A stretch of 64,000 bases of DNA from Streptomyces bicolor (GCF_000719285.1 NZ_JOFS01000005.1:186001-250000), one strand, 5' to 3'; counted from the first letter of the stretch, positions 17,575 through 27,555 are shown. Translations and numbers: made by a program. Notes: generated from the sequence alone by a model not told the origin.

Positions 17575-19005
17575 ATGTCCGCGCTTCGCGCCCGGCTGTC
17601 GGCGATACTGCTCGCCGCGTGCCTCCTCTTCACGGGCCAGGCCCTGACCACACCGGACCGGGCGGCCGCTGCTGACCCGGGCTACCTGATGACGCACTTC
17701 ATCGGGGAAGGCTCGAACAACCAGCAGATCTACTTCTCGTACAGCACGGACGGCCTGAACTGGACCGAGCTCAACGGCGGCGGAGTAGCCCTTCGCTCCA
17801 CGGTCGGTACGAAGGGGGTACGCGACCCCGCACTGGTGAGATCCCCGGGTGGTGACAAGTACTGGATCATCGCCACCGACCTGTGCATCAGCTGCGGGCA
17901 GAACTGGGAATCTTCCATCAACAACGGCAGCCGCAACCTCGTGGTGTGGGAGTCGACGGACCTGATCAACTGGTCGGAGCCGTGGCTCCTCAACGTCGCC
18001 GGCGCGATCCCCGACGGCCGCAACGCATGGGCGCCGGAGGCGGTCTGGAACCCCGAGACCAACGACTACGTCCTGTACTGGGCGACGAACAAGCCAGTCA
18101 ACGGCGTGAAGAAGCACCGCATCTACTACGCCCACACCAGCGACTTCCGCACCATCACCACCCCGCAGAGCTACATCGAGCGCCCCGGCACCCAGGAAAT
18201 CATCGACACCCAGATCGTCGAGATGCCGGCCGGCGTCGGCAACTACCGCTATGTACGCGCCTCAGGTGACGGCCAGATCACCCTCGAAGGCAGCAACTCG
18301 ATCCTCGGGACGTGGACGAACCTCGGCAACCTCTCCGGCATCGGCCTGACCGGCGCCCAGGTCGAGGGCCCGATGTGGATGAAGTTCCGCGACCGCAACG
18401 AGTGGGCGCTCTACCTCGACCAGTACTCCTCCGGACGCGGTTACATGCCGGTCACGACGACCAACCCCTCCGCTTCTGGCACCTACCGGATGCCGGCGTC
18501 GGGAAGCTACAACATGGGCGTCACCAAGAAGCGTCACGGCTCGATCCTGCCCCTCACGGCCGCCGAGGAGTCCCGTGTGCTCGCCCGCTGGACCGATATC
18601 CCGGCCAAGCGGCTCCAGTCGTTCAACTTCCAGGACCGGTACGTGCGGCACGCCGGGTTCGATGTGCGCATCGACCAGAACATCACCGGCCCCGACGCCC
18701 AGTTCCGGCTGCGGCCCGGTCTTGCGGGCACCGGAACCGTCTCCTTCGAGTCGGTGAACTACCGCGGCTACTTCCTGCGGCACGCCGACAACGACTTCCA
18801 ACTGGTCCGCAACGACGGCACCGCCCAGTTCGCCGCGGACGCCACGTTCCGCCAGGTCGCCGGCCTCGCCGACTCCACTTGGTCGTCCTTCCAGTCGTAC
18901 AACCACCCCGATCGCTACATCCGCCACTACGCCTACCAACTCCGCCTCGACCCGATCACCACCGCGACGGCACGCAGCGACGCCACCTTCCGGGTGACGA
19001 ACTGA
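17575..19005 (+). CDS. Secreted GH43 family enzyme with AbfB (CBM42) domain
   Basis: 476 aa. Sec signal (LRARLSAILLAACLLFTGQA, then AAA). The catalytic beta-propeller has GVRDPALVR, YWIIATDL, WAPEAVWNPETNDYVLYWAT and an acid-region VEGPMWMKF, as in GH43 members that start with a galactan/arabinan-type propeller. The last ~140 residues form an AbfB domain with three repeats (SFNFQDRYVRHAGFDVRI, NYRGYFLRHADNDFQLV, YNHPDRYIRHYAYQLRL). An ATG at 17569 abuts the ribosome site, so ATG 17575 is preferred. Divergent from the GH43/GH127 pair and likely coregulated with it. Exact linkage specificity is not readable. Confidence 0.92.
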   Translation: MSALRARLSAILLAACLLFTGQALTTPDRAAAADPGYLMTHFIGEGSNNQQIYFSYSTDGLNWTELNGGGVALRSTVGTKGVRDPALVRSPGGDKYWIIATDLCISCGQNWESSINNGSRNLVVWESTDLINWSEPWLLNVAGAIPDGRNAWAPEAVWNPETNDYVLYWATNKPVNGVKKHRIYYAHTSDFRTITTPQSYIERPGTQEIIDTQIVEMPAGVGNYRYVRASGDGQITLEGSNSILGTWTNLGNLSGIGLTGAQVEGPMWMKFRDRNEWALYLDQYSSGRGYMPVTTTNPSASGTYRMPASGSYNMGVTKKRHGSILPLTAAEESRVLARWTDIPAKRLQSFNFQDRYVRHAGFDVRIDQNITGPDAQFRLRPGLAGTGTVSFESVNYRGYFLRHADNDFQLVRNDGTAQFAADATFRQVAGLADSTWSSFQSYNHPDRYIRHYAYQLRLDPITTATARSDATFRVTN

Positions 19006-19099
19006 CCCGACGCCGACAGGGTTCCGGAGCCTTCACGCCGGGCAGCGCCCCGGGCGACCGGTCGGAGCAACGCCCGTTCGACGGGGCCGACCACCGACT

Positions 19100-19135
19100 C
19101 CCGGCCCGCTGGTAGACGATCTACCCCGGGCCGGG
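19100..19135 (+). terminator. Hairpin after GH43 gene
   Basis: CCCGGCCCG (19100-19108) pairs with CGGGCCGGG (19127-19135), with an inner GTAG/CTAC stem. It is GC-rich without a T-tract, as is usual in actinomycetes, about 95 bases after the stop. Confidence 0.55.
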
Positions 19136-19145
19136 ACCTCGTGGA

Positions 19146-19174
19146 CAGGTGCCGCCTTCCTCGGCGGACACCTG
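19146..19174 (+). terminator. Second hairpin followed by AAAA
   Basis: CAGGTGCCGCC pairs with GGCGGACACCTG with one bulged base. It follows directly on the previous hairpin, giving a tandem terminator-like arrangement. Confidence 0.4.
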
Positions 19175-19239
19175 AAAAGGCACCTCGCACGGTGTCGGAC
19201 GCGCTTCCCCTGCTTGAAGCACCCCCGAATCGTGCGAGG

Positions 19240-19320
19240 TTACCCAAGCAAGTCATGCCCCTTATCAACGCCTTGGAGAGTTTCGTCCTCGGCTTGGCCC
19301 TCGACCTCGTCGCGCCGCCG
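19240..19320 (+). pseudogene. C-terminal fragment of a TetR-family repressor
   Basis: About 27 codons, LPKQVMPLINALESFVLGLA then LDLVAPP, typical of the last helix of tetracycline-repressor-type TetR C-terminal domains. No DNA-binding part is present. It is in frame with, but not part of, the metallo-hydrolase gene downstream, which has its own ribosome site. Confidence 0.4.
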
Positions 19321-19410
19321 GTGACGGTCTCCGACGTGACCCCGGGCGCTCCTTCCTCGGTGACCGGCCCGCATCGCCCCACACCTCACCCATCCCCCGG
19401 GGAGCCCCTC

Positions 19411-19974
19411 ATGACCGCCGCCTTCCACGTCCTGACCACCGGCTACGCCGACGCACGAGTGGCCGGCACCGTCACCCTGCTCGTCGACGGCGAGACCGTC
19501 GCGATCGTCGACCCCGGCATGGTCGCGGACCGACGACTGATCCTGAACCCGCTCGCGCACCAGGGACTGAATCCCGAAGACGTCACCGACGTGATCTTCA
19601 GCCACCACCACCCGGACCACACGCTGAACGCGGCCCTGTTCCCCGAAGCCCGCTTCCACGACCACATGGCCATCTACCAGGACGACGTCTGGGAGGACCG
19701 CGATGCCGACGGGTACCAGTTGTCGCCGTCGATCACGCTCATGACGACCCCCGGCCACACCGCGGAGGACGTCAGCACCCTCGTCACGGCCGACGAGGGC
19801 CTGGTGGTCCTGACCCATCTGTGGTGGACCGCCGAGGGCCCGGCCGACGATCCCTTCGCGCCCGACCGTGAGCAGCTTCGGGCGGCCCGGGAGAAGGTCC
19901 TGGCCCTCGGCCCGGCGCTGATCGTGCCGGGACACGGGGCACCGTTCGTGCCGTCGGCGTCGACGCCTGTGTAG
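19411..19974 (+). CDS. MBL-fold metallo-hydrolase (MBLAC1-like)
   Basis: 187 aa. Metallo-beta-lactamase fold: strand pair TVTLLVDGETVAIVDPGM, metal motif SHHHPDHTLNAALFP (HxHxDH), TPGHTAEDVS (third His), and a C-terminal IVPGHGAPF. Length and pattern match the short MBLAC1-type hydrolases. Start ATG 19411 is preceded by GGGGAG at 19399-19404; upstream in-frame sequence is a TetR remnant. Natural substrate unknown; no operon partner. Confidence 0.88.
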   Translation: MTAAFHVLTTGYADARVAGTVTLLVDGETVAIVDPGMVADRRLILNPLAHQGLNPEDVTDVIFSHHHPDHTLNAALFPEARFHDHMAIYQDDVWEDRDADGYQLSPSITLMTTPGHTAEDVSTLVTADEGLVVLTHLWWTAEGPADDPFAPDREQLRAAREKVLALGPALIVPGHGAPFVPSASTPV

Positions 19975-20179
19975 GCCGGTTCCCCCGGCGCGGTCGCGGA
20001 CCGATCTGTGCTCGCGCACCGGGGATCGGCCGATCGCAGCCCGTGCGGCTGTACGGGCACCGGCCATCTCGAGGGTCCTGCGGGGCGCTACAAGGGTGCC
20101 GTCGAAGACATCCGGCATCCGATCACTCCTCACCCGGCGACCGGGCGGGCCGCCATCGCTCGGTACGCTGCCGGTGGAG

Positions 20180-20460
20180 GGCCGCTGCATCACCCTGGCG
20201 CCGTCCGCAGTGGAGGCGTGCTGGACGTGGGCGTACCAGCCGTTGCGGACGTTGACGAGCTGGTGACAGCCGCTGGTCCGGGAGGGCACCGGCTTCCATG
20301 ACTGGTTGTCGCCGCCGTCGTCGGTCCACTGGCCCAGTCCGTCGCCCTGGGCGGAGCCGCCCGGGCTCTGAAGGCCCTGCCACTGCGGACGTTGGACAGC
20401 CGGTAGGAGCCGTCGGTGTTGGGCAGCAGCATCCACTGCTGGTTGGCGCCACATAGGGTG
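20180..20460 (-). pseudogene. Frameshifted RICIN-lectin (CBM13) domain remnant
   Basis: One minus frame gives WMLLPNTDGSYRLSNVRSG; after about 20370 the adjacent frame continues LQSPGGSAQGDGLGQWTDDG then NQSWKPVP and LVNVRNGWYAHVQHAST. Both are beta-trefoil lectin repeats with a Q-x-W-like motif. One frame change joins them. There is no catalytic domain, so it is the relic of a secreted glycosidase or lectin. Confidence 0.55.
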
Positions 20461-20663
20461 CCTGAGCCCGGAAGACGGAGACCTGTGCCTGGCTGGTGCT
20501 GATGGTGGCGGTCAGGTCGGCCAGCCTGCCGGCCACCTGAACGTCGTCCATCCGCGCACCCCGCCGGGCAACTCGCACGGCGGGGTGACGTGCTGTTGAG
20601 GCGGTGTGTCCCGGCCCGGCCGGCAACGGAGGGCGGCGCGTTTCCCTCCGATCGGGGGTGCCC

Positions 20664-21251
20664 TCAGGCCATGGCCAGGGCGGCGGAGATCAGGGCCCGC
20701 AGGCAGGCCCGTTCGGCCTCCTCGTCCGGCAGGGAGAGGTGCTGCATCGTCAGTCCGTCGAAGCCCGCGAGGAAGAACCTCGCGATCATCTCGGCGGGCT
20801 GGGCGAGCTGGTGGCCGGTGCGTTCGGCGGCCTCACTGATCAGCTTCGTCGTCACGGCCGAGATGTCGTGGTGGTGGCCGTGCAGAGCCTCCTGGAGATG
20901 GGGCGTGCGCAGGGCGAACATGGACAGCTCCGTGAGGAGCTGATAGGACGCGGGCTGTTCGAGCACGGTGCGCCACAGAGCCTCGGCGAGAGTGGCGATC
21001 GTGTCCTCGAAGCTCGCGTCCGTGGGCGCGGCCTGCTCCACCTGGGCGACCAGGTCCTGGGTGAGCTGCTCCATGACGGCCCGGTACAGCTCTTCCTTCG
21101 TGCCGAAGGTGTAGTGCACGGTCGCCTGGGCCACACCGAGCTCCGCGGCGATGGCGCGGGTGCTGCCGGCGGCGACGCCCTCCCTGGCCATCAGCTCGAT
21201 GGCCGCCTTGATCAGTTGGGGGCGGCGCTCCGCCGCGGATACATGAGCCAT
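20664..21251 (-). CDS. TetR family transcriptional regulator (probable regulator of the P450 operon)
   Basis: 195 aa. N-terminal helix-turn-helix TRAIAAELGVAQATVHYTFG, followed by an all-helical ligand domain. Divergent from the CYP102-type P450 gene with a 204-base shared intergenic region containing inverted GTC[GA]CTCGACAA elements. In Bacillus the analogous BM3R1 repressor is a TetR protein controlling CYP102A1, so a fatty-acid-responsive role is plausible by analogy. Confidence 0.93.
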   Translation of the reverse strand: MAHVSAAERRPQLIKAAIELMAREGVAAGSTRAIAAELGVAQATVHYTFGTKEELYRAVMEQLTQDLVAQVEQAAPTDASFEDTIATLAEALWRTVLEQPASYQLLTELSMFALRTPHLQEALHGHHHDISAVTTKLISEAAERTGHQLAQPAEMIARFFLAGFDGLTMQHLSLPDEEAERACLRALISAALAMA

Positions 21252-21285
21252 GACGGCATCTTATGCGACTCAGTCCCTTGAACAG

Positions 21286-21398
21286 GTCGCTCGACAAGAT
21301 GCGTCCCGGCCCCGGCTCGACCGGACGTTTGACGGTCTCCGAGGGTTCCGTCGATCGACTGTGTCATCCAACACGATCGATCGACATTGTCGAGTGAC
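21286..21398. promoter_or_regulatory. Candidate TetR operators between regulator and P450
   Basis: GTCGCTCGACAA at 21286-21297 and, in opposite orientation, GTCACTCGACAA (minus strand of 21387-21398): 11 of 12 bases agree. A short palindrome CAAG-TCG-CTTG follows at about 21399-21409. One element lies near each divergent gene. Confidence 0.5.
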
Positions 21399-21455
21399 CA
21401 AGTCGCTTGTATGGTTCTGGCCAGCGACAGCCTGTGCCGAACGAAAGGCAAGCTC

Positions 21456-24400
21456 ATGACCCACGAGACCCTGCGCGGAACCGAGCCGATCCCTCAGCGT
21501 CCGGCCCTGCCCCTGGTCGGCCACGCGTTCGACATCCCCAGCGGCGCCGACGGTCTGCTCTACGTGATGAAGGAGGCCAAGGAACTGGGGCCGCTGTTCA
21601 AGCTCCGCGTCTTCGGCAACGAGATCAACTTCGCCTCGGGTCTCGACCTGGTCACCGAGCTGGCGGACGAGAGCCGGTTCCGCAAGAACGTGCACCCCGA
21701 CCTCGTGATCCTCCGGGAGATCGGTGGCGACGGGCTCTTCACCGCGTTCAACGACGAGCCCAACTGGCGCAAGGCGCACGACGTCCTGATGCCGGCTTTC
21801 TCGCTCGGCGCGATGCGCGGCTACCACTCGACGATGCTCAAGGTGGCCCGAGAGCTGATCGGGAAGTGGGACCGGGCGGCCGGTGCGGAGCCCGTGGACG
21901 TGGCCGGCGACATGACGCGGCTGACCTTCGACACGATCGGGCTGTGCGGCTTCGGCTACGACTTCGAGTCCTTCAGCCGCGAGGAGCCGCACCCCTTCGT
22001 CACCGCCCTGTCGCGCGCGCTCGGCTTCGCCCAGGAGAAGGGGGAGTCCATCCCGGGCGCGGAGCTGTTCAAGTGGAAGCAGGCCGAGCAGTTCCGCGCC
22101 GACGTGACCCTGATGAAGGACCTGGTCGATGACGTGATCCGAGAGCGCCGGGCGTCCGGAGACCCGAGCACCGACGACCTGCTCGGGCGCATGCTGCACA
22201 CCCGCGACGCGGTGACGGGCGAGCCCCTGGACGACATCAACATCCGCTACCAGGCGATCACGTTCCTCATCGCCGGGCACGAGACCACCAGCGGGGCCCT
22301 GTCCTTCGCCCTCTACTACCTGACCAAGCACCCGGAGGTCCTCGCCCGCGCCCAGGCCGAGGTCGACGCGCTGTGGGGCGACTCCGACGCCCCCGAGCCG
22401 GACTACGGGGACGTCGGCAAGCTGACGTACGTCCGCCAGGTGCTCAACGAAGGCCTGCGGCTGTGGCCGACGGCCCCCGCGTACGCCGTGGAGCCGCTGG
22501 AGGACACCGTCATCGGCGGCAAGTACGCGGTGCGCAAGGGCGAGTCGATCCAGGTGCTCATCCCGCAGCTGCATCGGGACCCCGCCTGGGGTGAGAACGT
22601 CGAGCTGTTCGACCCGGACCGGTTCCTGCCGGAGCGGGAGGAGGAGCGGCCGGTCCACCTGTTCAAGCCGTTCGGCAGCGGCGAACGCGCCTGCATCGGC
22701 CGCCAGTTCGCACTGCACGAGGCGACGCTGGTCCTCGCGCTGGTGATCCACCGCTACCGCCTGATCGACCACACCAACTACCAGCTGAAGATCAAGCAGT
22801 CCCTCACCCTCAAGCCCGACGAGTTCACGCTGAACCTGGCCCGGCGCATCAGCGCGGAGCGCCGCCTGCCCATCGCTGCGGCCGTCACCGCGAGCGACGT
22901 TTCCGCCGACCGGGACCGGCCCGCCGTCCGGCGCGCCACCGGAACCGCGCTGACCCTCCTGCATGGCTCCAACCTGGGCACCTGCGCGGGCATCGCCCGC
23001 GACCTGGCGGCGGACGGCGAGGAGCGCGGCTTCGCCCCGTCCGTCGCTCCCCTCAACGACGCCGTGGGCAAACTCTCCGCGAGCGACGGACCGGTGGTGA
23101 TCGTGGCCGCCTCCTACAACGGCAGGCCCACCGACGACGCCACGGATTTCGTCGCATGGCTGGAGGAACTCGAGCCCGGCTCGCTCGACGGCCTCCAGTA
23201 CGCCGTACTCGGCGTCGGCGACCGCAACTGGGCCGCCACCTACCAGCGCATCCCCACCCTCATCGACGAGCGGCTCACCGCCGCGGGCGCCACCTCACTG
23301 CTGGAGCGCGGCGCCGCGGACGCCGCCGGAGACTTCGCCGGCACGGTGGACCGGTTCACCGGCGAGCTGTGGACCGCCCTGCTGGAGCGGTACGGAGCAG
23401 CCGCAGAAGCGCAGGAGGCCGAGCCGGCCGCCGACCAGGAGACGGGACTGTACGAGCTTCAGGACGCGACCGACTCGGTCATCGGCGGCCTCGCGGCACG
23501 GCACGGCGTACAGCCGATGGAGGTGCTCGACGCGTACGAACTGGTCGACATGGAGCATGGGTTGGGCCGCTCCAAGCGATTCCTGAGGCTGAGGCTGCCC
23601 GAGGGCGTCACCTATCGCACCGGCGACCACCTGGCCGTCCTGCCGAGCAACCCGGACGCTCTCGTACGGCGGGTGGCCGACCGCTTCGGCCTGGATCTGG
23701 ACCGCACCGTGCGACTGCGCGCCCGTCGCCGCAGCCGTAACACCCTGCCCGTCGACCGGCCGCTCACCGTGCGCCGCCTGCTGACCGACTTCGTGGAACT
23801 GCAGGATGCCGCCACCCAGGAGCAGGTCGTCGTGCTCGCCGAGCACACCGCCTGCCCGCCCGAGAAGCGGCCCCTGGCCGAACTCGCCGCGGCGGACCCG
23901 GAGGCTTTCCGCGAGCAGGTGACCACCGCCGGACTCGGCGTCCTGGACCTGCTGGAGCGCTACCGCGCCTGCGAGCTGCCCTTCGAACGCTTCCTGGAAC
24001 TGCTGCCCGTTCTGCGCCCGCGCCACTACTCGATCTCCTCGTCCGCCGATGCGGCACCCGGCGAGGTGGACCTGATGGTGTCGCTGCTCGCCGCGCCCCA
24101 CCGCTCCGGCGAGGGCACCTTCCACGGCATCGCCTCGCACTACCTCCAGACCGTGAGCGCCGGCGACACCGTCCAGGCCAGGGTGCTGCCCTGCAGTGAG
24201 GCCTTCCGCCTGCCGCAGGACGAGTCGGTGCCGGTGATCCTGGTCAGCGCGGGCACCGGTCTGGCGCCCTTCCGCGGCGCGGTCCTCGACCGCCACCACA
24301 ACCGGTCGACCGGAACGCTGCTGTGCTACTTCGGCTGCGACCACCCCGACGTCGACTACCTCCACCGCGCGGAGTTCGAGGCGGCCGAGGCAGCCGGAGC

Positions 24401-24677
24401 CGTCAGCATGCGGCCCACCTTCTCCTGCGCCCCCGAGGACGGCGCCCGTTTCGTCCAGGACCGCATCGCGAAGGAGAGCGACGAGGTCTGGGCGGTTCTG
24501 GAGGCCGGCGGACGCGTCTACATCTGCGGAGACGGCCGCCGCATGGCCCCGGCGGTGCGGGAGGCGTTCATGGCGATCTACCGCGACCGCACGGGCGCGG
24601 GCGACGACGAGGCCACCGCCTGGCTGGCCGCCCTGACCGAGTCCGGCCACTACGTGGAAGACGTCTGGGCCGGCTGA
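21456..24677 (+). CDS. Self-sufficient cytochrome P450/NADPH-P450 reductase fusion (CYP102 family)
   Basis: 1073 aa, close to P450 BM3 (1049). P450 part (1-480): I-helix oxygen-binding A273-G-H-E-T-T278, ExxR as EGLRL, haem-ligand loop FGSGERACIGRQFA with Cys413. Linker, then an FMN flavodoxin domain (about 505-660: LTLLHGSNLGTCAGIARDL, GVGDRNWAATYQ). Then the FAD/NADPH ferredoxin-reductase domain (RHYSISSSA, VILVSAGTGLAPFRGAV) and the terminal DVWAG with the stacking Trp. CYP102 enzymes hydroxylate fatty acids sub-terminally. Start ATG 21456 follows GAAAGG. First gene of the operon continuing with the MFS, FMO, SDR and ALDH genes, all on the plus strand. Confidence 0.97.
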   Translation: MTHETLRGTEPIPQRPALPLVGHAFDIPSGADGLLYVMKEAKELGPLFKLRVFGNEINFASGLDLVTELADESRFRKNVHPDLVILREIGGDGLFTAFNDEPNWRKAHDVLMPAFSLGAMRGYHSTMLKVARELIGKWDRAAGAEPVDVAGDMTRLTFDTIGLCGFGYDFESFSREEPHPFVTALSRALGFAQEKGESIPGAELFKWKQAEQFRADVTLMKDLVDDVIRERRASGDPSTDDLLGRMLHTRDAVTGEPLDDINIRYQAITFLIAGHETTSGALSFALYYLTKHPEVLARAQAEVDALWGDSDAPEPDYGDVGKLTYVRQVLNEGLRLWPTAPAYAVEPLEDTVIGGKYAVRKGESIQVLIPQLHRDPAWGENVELFDPDRFLPEREEERPVHLFKPFGSGERACIGRQFALHEATLVLALVIHRYRLIDHTNYQLKIKQSLTLKPDEFTLNLARRISAERRLPIAAAVTASDVSADRDRPAVRRATGTALTLLHGSNLGTCAGIARDLAADGEERGFAPSVAPLNDAVGKLSASDGPVVIVAASYNGRPTDDATDFVAWLEELEPGSLDGLQYAVLGVGDRNWAATYQRIPTLIDERLTAAGATSLLERGAADAAGDFAGTVDRFTGELWTALLERYGAAAEAQEAEPAADQETGLYELQDATDSVIGGLAARHGVQPMEVLDAYELVDMEHGLGRSKRFLRLRLPEGVTYRTGDHLAVLPSNPDALVRRVADRFGLDLDRTVRLRARRRSRNTLPVDRPLTVRRLLTDFVELQDAATQEQVVVLAEHTACPPEKRPLAELAAADPEAFREQVTTAGLGVLDLLERYRACELPFERFLELLPVLRPRHYSISSSADAAPGEVDLMVSLLAAPHRSGEGTFHGIASHYLQTVSAGDTVQARVLPCSEAFRLPQDESVPVILVSAGTGLAPFRGAVLDRHHNRSTGTLLCYFGCDHPDVDYLHRAEFEAAEAAGAVSMRPTFSCAPEDGARFVQDRIAKESDEVWAVLEAGGRVYICGDGRRMAPAVREAFMAIYRDRTGAGDDEATAWLAALTESGHYVEDVWAG

Positions 24678-24813
24678 CCGCCTTCCTCCACTCTCACCTT
24701 CGTTCGAAACGCGGCTCGTGCCCCCTGACTCGTGAGGCTCTCATGCTTGTTGCACACTCGGCGCTCCGCCGAGGAACGGTGGTAGTCCCCAACTCCTCGC
24801 AGAGGAGCGGCCG

Positions 24814-26019
24814 GTGAACGCCCGGCGCGGCTCCGCCCTGACCTTCGGTGTGGCGGTGGCACTCATCGCCGGAGTCACCCTCGGCAACGGCGGGGCGAAC
24901 GTGATGCCCGTGTTCGTCGACGACTTCGCGTCACGTTTCGGACTGTCGGACTCCGGCGCCGGTCTCGTGGCCGCTTCCCAGCTGATGGCGACGGCGGTGG
25001 TGACGCTGCTGCTGGCTACACGGGCCGCGCGGCCGGGGCGGGTGCGGATGACGCGTCTCGGTCTGGTCGTCTCGGGAGCCGGCTTCCTGGGAGCGGCGGC
25101 GGCCACCGACCCGGTGACCCTGGTGCTGGCCAACCTGGTCCTCGGTGCGGGGCTCGGCGCGGTCTACGCGGCGGCCACTGCGGCGCTCGCCGCCACCGAC
25201 GACGCCGACAAGGCGTCCGCGGTCACCATCTGCGGTGTTGTCGGGCTGACGGCCCTGCTGATCATGGGCGTCCCCGCGGCCAACCACGACCTGGGGGAGG
25301 GCACCGGGTTCCTGCTCATGGCGCTGTGCTGTCTCGCCGCGTGGCCACTGATACGCCGGCTCCCGGAAGGCCCCGCCGGTCCCGCGACACCGGGCGCCGC
25401 CTCCGCCGGAACGGGAGAGACAACCGCCGCCAAGCCGTCGGTGGTTCTGCTCCTCGGGACCGCGCTCCTGTGGACCGTCACCCAGGGCGCGTGGTCGTAC
25501 GCCTCGGTCCTCGGCCGTCAGCACACCGGGATGTCCCACTCAGCCGTGTCGGCCGTCCTCGCGATCTCCAGCGTCGTGGCGCTCGTCGGCGCGGTGGTGG
25601 GTCCGGTGGCGGCGCGGCACTTCGGACGCATGCGGTCGATGGCCGTCTTCGTCACGGCCCAGGCCCTCGCGATGGCGGTCCTCGTCCTCACCCACGACCC
25701 CGTGCTCTTCACCGTCGCGGCCGTCCTCTGGCAGACCTGCCAACTGGCCGTCCTGGTGCAGATGCTCGCCGCCGCGGCGCTCATCGACCCGACCGGACGC
25801 CTCGTCGCCTCCCTCAGCGGCGCGGGCGCCCTGGGCACCGGCATCGGACCCTTGGCCGTGGGAGCCGTCCTCGACGCTGCCGGGGCCGACGTGCTCGGCA
25901 TCGTCCTGGCACTCGGCACCTTCCTCGCCTCACTGCCCCTGCTCCGGATGACGGTGACCGGCACGAAGGCAGCGGCCGAGCGCGGGCTCAGGCCCTCCTC
26001 CGCCGCCGAGACCGGGTGA
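24814..26019 (+). CDS. MFS transporter
   Basis: 401 aa, about 12 membrane helices, start GTG 24814 after AGAGGAG. N-terminal helix LTFGVAVALIAGVTLGNGGA followed by the short-loop topology of drug/organic-anion exporters. No substrate signature. It lies between the P450 and the flavin monooxygenase, so it may import or export the operon's substrate. The 136-base gap from the P450 could hold a secondary promoter. Confidence 0.88.
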   Translation: MNARRGSALTFGVAVALIAGVTLGNGGANVMPVFVDDFASRFGLSDSGAGLVAASQLMATAVVTLLLATRAARPGRVRMTRLGLVVSGAGFLGAAAATDPVTLVLANLVLGAGLGAVYAAATAALAATDDADKASAVTICGVVGLTALLIMGVPAANHDLGEGTGFLLMALCCLAAWPLIRRLPEGPAGPATPGAASAGTGETTAAKPSVVLLLGTALLWTVTQGAWSYASVLGRQHTGMSHSAVSAVLAISSVVALVGAVVGPVAARHFGRMRSMAVFVTAQALAMAVLVLTHDPVLFTVAAVLWQTCQLAVLVQMLAAAALIDPTGRLVASLSGAGALGTGIGPLAVGAVLDAAGADVLGIVLALGTFLASLPLLRMTVTGTKAAAERGLRPSSAAETG

Positions 26020-26208
26020 GCACTTCAGTCGAATTGTCCGACGGCGTCGAGCGTCTGTTCGGTGACGTCCCCGAGGGCGTGGCCGGCAGCAGCGGCCTGT
26101 CTCTGGCCGCTGCGGTCCCCTCTGTGGCCGCAGAGGTCAGTTCCCGCCGGCCGCGCGGTGCATACGTTCCCCGCAACACCTGAGACATCTGAGAAAGGAG
26201 ACGGACTG

Positions 26209-27555
26209 GTGAGTGAGAACCATTACGACACCTGTGTGATCGGTGCGGGCCCCGCAGGGCTGGCGGTCGCGAGGGCGCTGGCCGAGCGGGACCTGCCGTA
26301 CACGCACATCGAGCGCCACACGGGACCGGGCGGGCTGTGGGACATCGACAACCCGGGCAGCCCGATGTACGAGTCGGCCCACTTCATCTCCAGCAGGACC
26401 CTCTCCGGCTTCGGCGGCTATCCGATGCCGGACCACTTCGCCGACTACCCGCCGCACCGGCAGATCCTGTCGTACCTGACGTCGTTCGCCGAGGCATACG
26501 GACTCAGGGACCGGATCGAGTTCGGCACCGAGGTCCGCAGCGTGGAGAAGAACCCGGACGGCACCTGGACCGTCACTCGGGCCGATGGGCGGGCCAGTAC
26601 GCACCGGCAGGTCGTCGTGTGCACGGGGGCGCAGTGGCACCCCAACCTCCCCGTTCTGCCCGGCGACTTCACCGGCGAGGTCCGCCACACGGTCACCTAC
26701 CGCAGCAGCGCCGAACTGCGGGGCAAGCGGGTGCTGGTGGTGGGTGCGGGGAACTCCGGGCTGGACATCGCCTGCGACGCGGCACGGTCCGCCGACCATG
26801 CGGCGATCAGTATGCGACGTGGTTACTGGTTCATACCCAAGCACCTGTTCGGCCGGCCGGTGGACACCATCGCCGCGGGCGGACCCCACCTGCCGATGTG
26901 GCTGCAGCAGAAGCTGTTCGGTGGCCTGCTGCGACTGCTCAACGGCGACCCGCGCAGGCTCGGTCTGCAAAAGCCCGACCACAAGCTGTTCGAGACCCAC
27001 CCGGCCATCAACTCGCTGCTGATCCACCACCTCCAGCACGGAGACATCACGGCCAGGCCCGGCATCGCGCGCACCGAGGGCCGGACCGTGCACTTCACCG
27101 ACGGCACCAGCGACGACTTCGACCTGATCCTGCTGGCCACGGGATACGTCCACAAAGTCCCCGTCGCGCAGAAGTACTTCGGCGACGAGCAGCACCCCGA
27201 CCTCTACCTGTCCTCCTTCTCCCGCGAGCACGACGGCCTGTTCGGCGTCGGCTTCGTCGAGACCAACTCCGGCGCCTACCAACTCTTCGACAGCCAGGCC
27301 CAGTTGATCGCGTCCTTCATCCGGGACGCGACGGCCGGGCTGCCCGCCGCCGAGCGGTTCGCCCGCATGATCCGCAGCGACCGGCCCGACCTGTCCGGCG
27401 GACTGAAGTTCGTCGACTCGCCACGCCACACCGGCTACGTCCACAGCGAAGCCATCGTGAAGTACCTCGGCAAGGTCGCCGAAGGGATGGGCTGGCGTAC
27501 CGCGGGTCTGCCGCCTCGGGCGACGTCCGTGCGACAGGAGGCGGTGGCGTCATGA
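26209..27555 (+). CDS. Flavin-containing monooxygenase / Baeyer-Villiger-type
   Basis: 448 aa from GTG 26209, fixed by AAAGGAG at 26194-26200. FAD site VIGAGPAGLA (G12-x-G14-x2-G17), FMO-type fingerprint GDFTGEVRHTVTY (F-x-G-x3-H-x3-Y), NADPH site VVGAGNSGLDIA, and LLATGYVHKVP near the C-terminal third. Such enzymes insert oxygen into heteroatoms or ketones. A ketone formed from an alcohol by the following SDR could be a substrate (inference). Stop overlaps the SDR start by ATGA. Confidence 0.92.
   Translation: MSENHYDTCVIGAGPAGLAVARALAERDLPYTHIERHTGPGGLWDIDNPGSPMYESAHFISSRTLSGFGGYPMPDHFADYPPHRQILSYLTSFAEAYGLRDRIEFGTEVRSVEKNPDGTWTVTRADGRASTHRQVVVCTGAQWHPNLPVLPGDFTGEVRHTVTYRSSAELRGKRVLVVGAGNSGLDIACDAARSADHAAISMRRGYWFIPKHLFGRPVDTIAAGGPHLPMWLQQKLFGGLLRLLNGDPRRLGLQKPDHKLFETHPAINSLLIHHLQHGDITARPGIARTEGRTVHFTDGTSDDFDLILLATGYVHKVPVAQKYFGDEQHPDLYLSSFSREHDGLFGVGFVETNSGAYQLFDSQAQLIASFIRDATAGLPAAERFARMIRSDRPDLSGGLKFVDSPRHTGYVHSEAIVKYLGKVAEGMGWRTAGLPPRATSVRQEAVAS

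Noticed and set aside
21270..22964. 564-codon minus-strand frame opposite the P450
   Set aside because: Shadow of the P450 domain; no start site or motif of its own.
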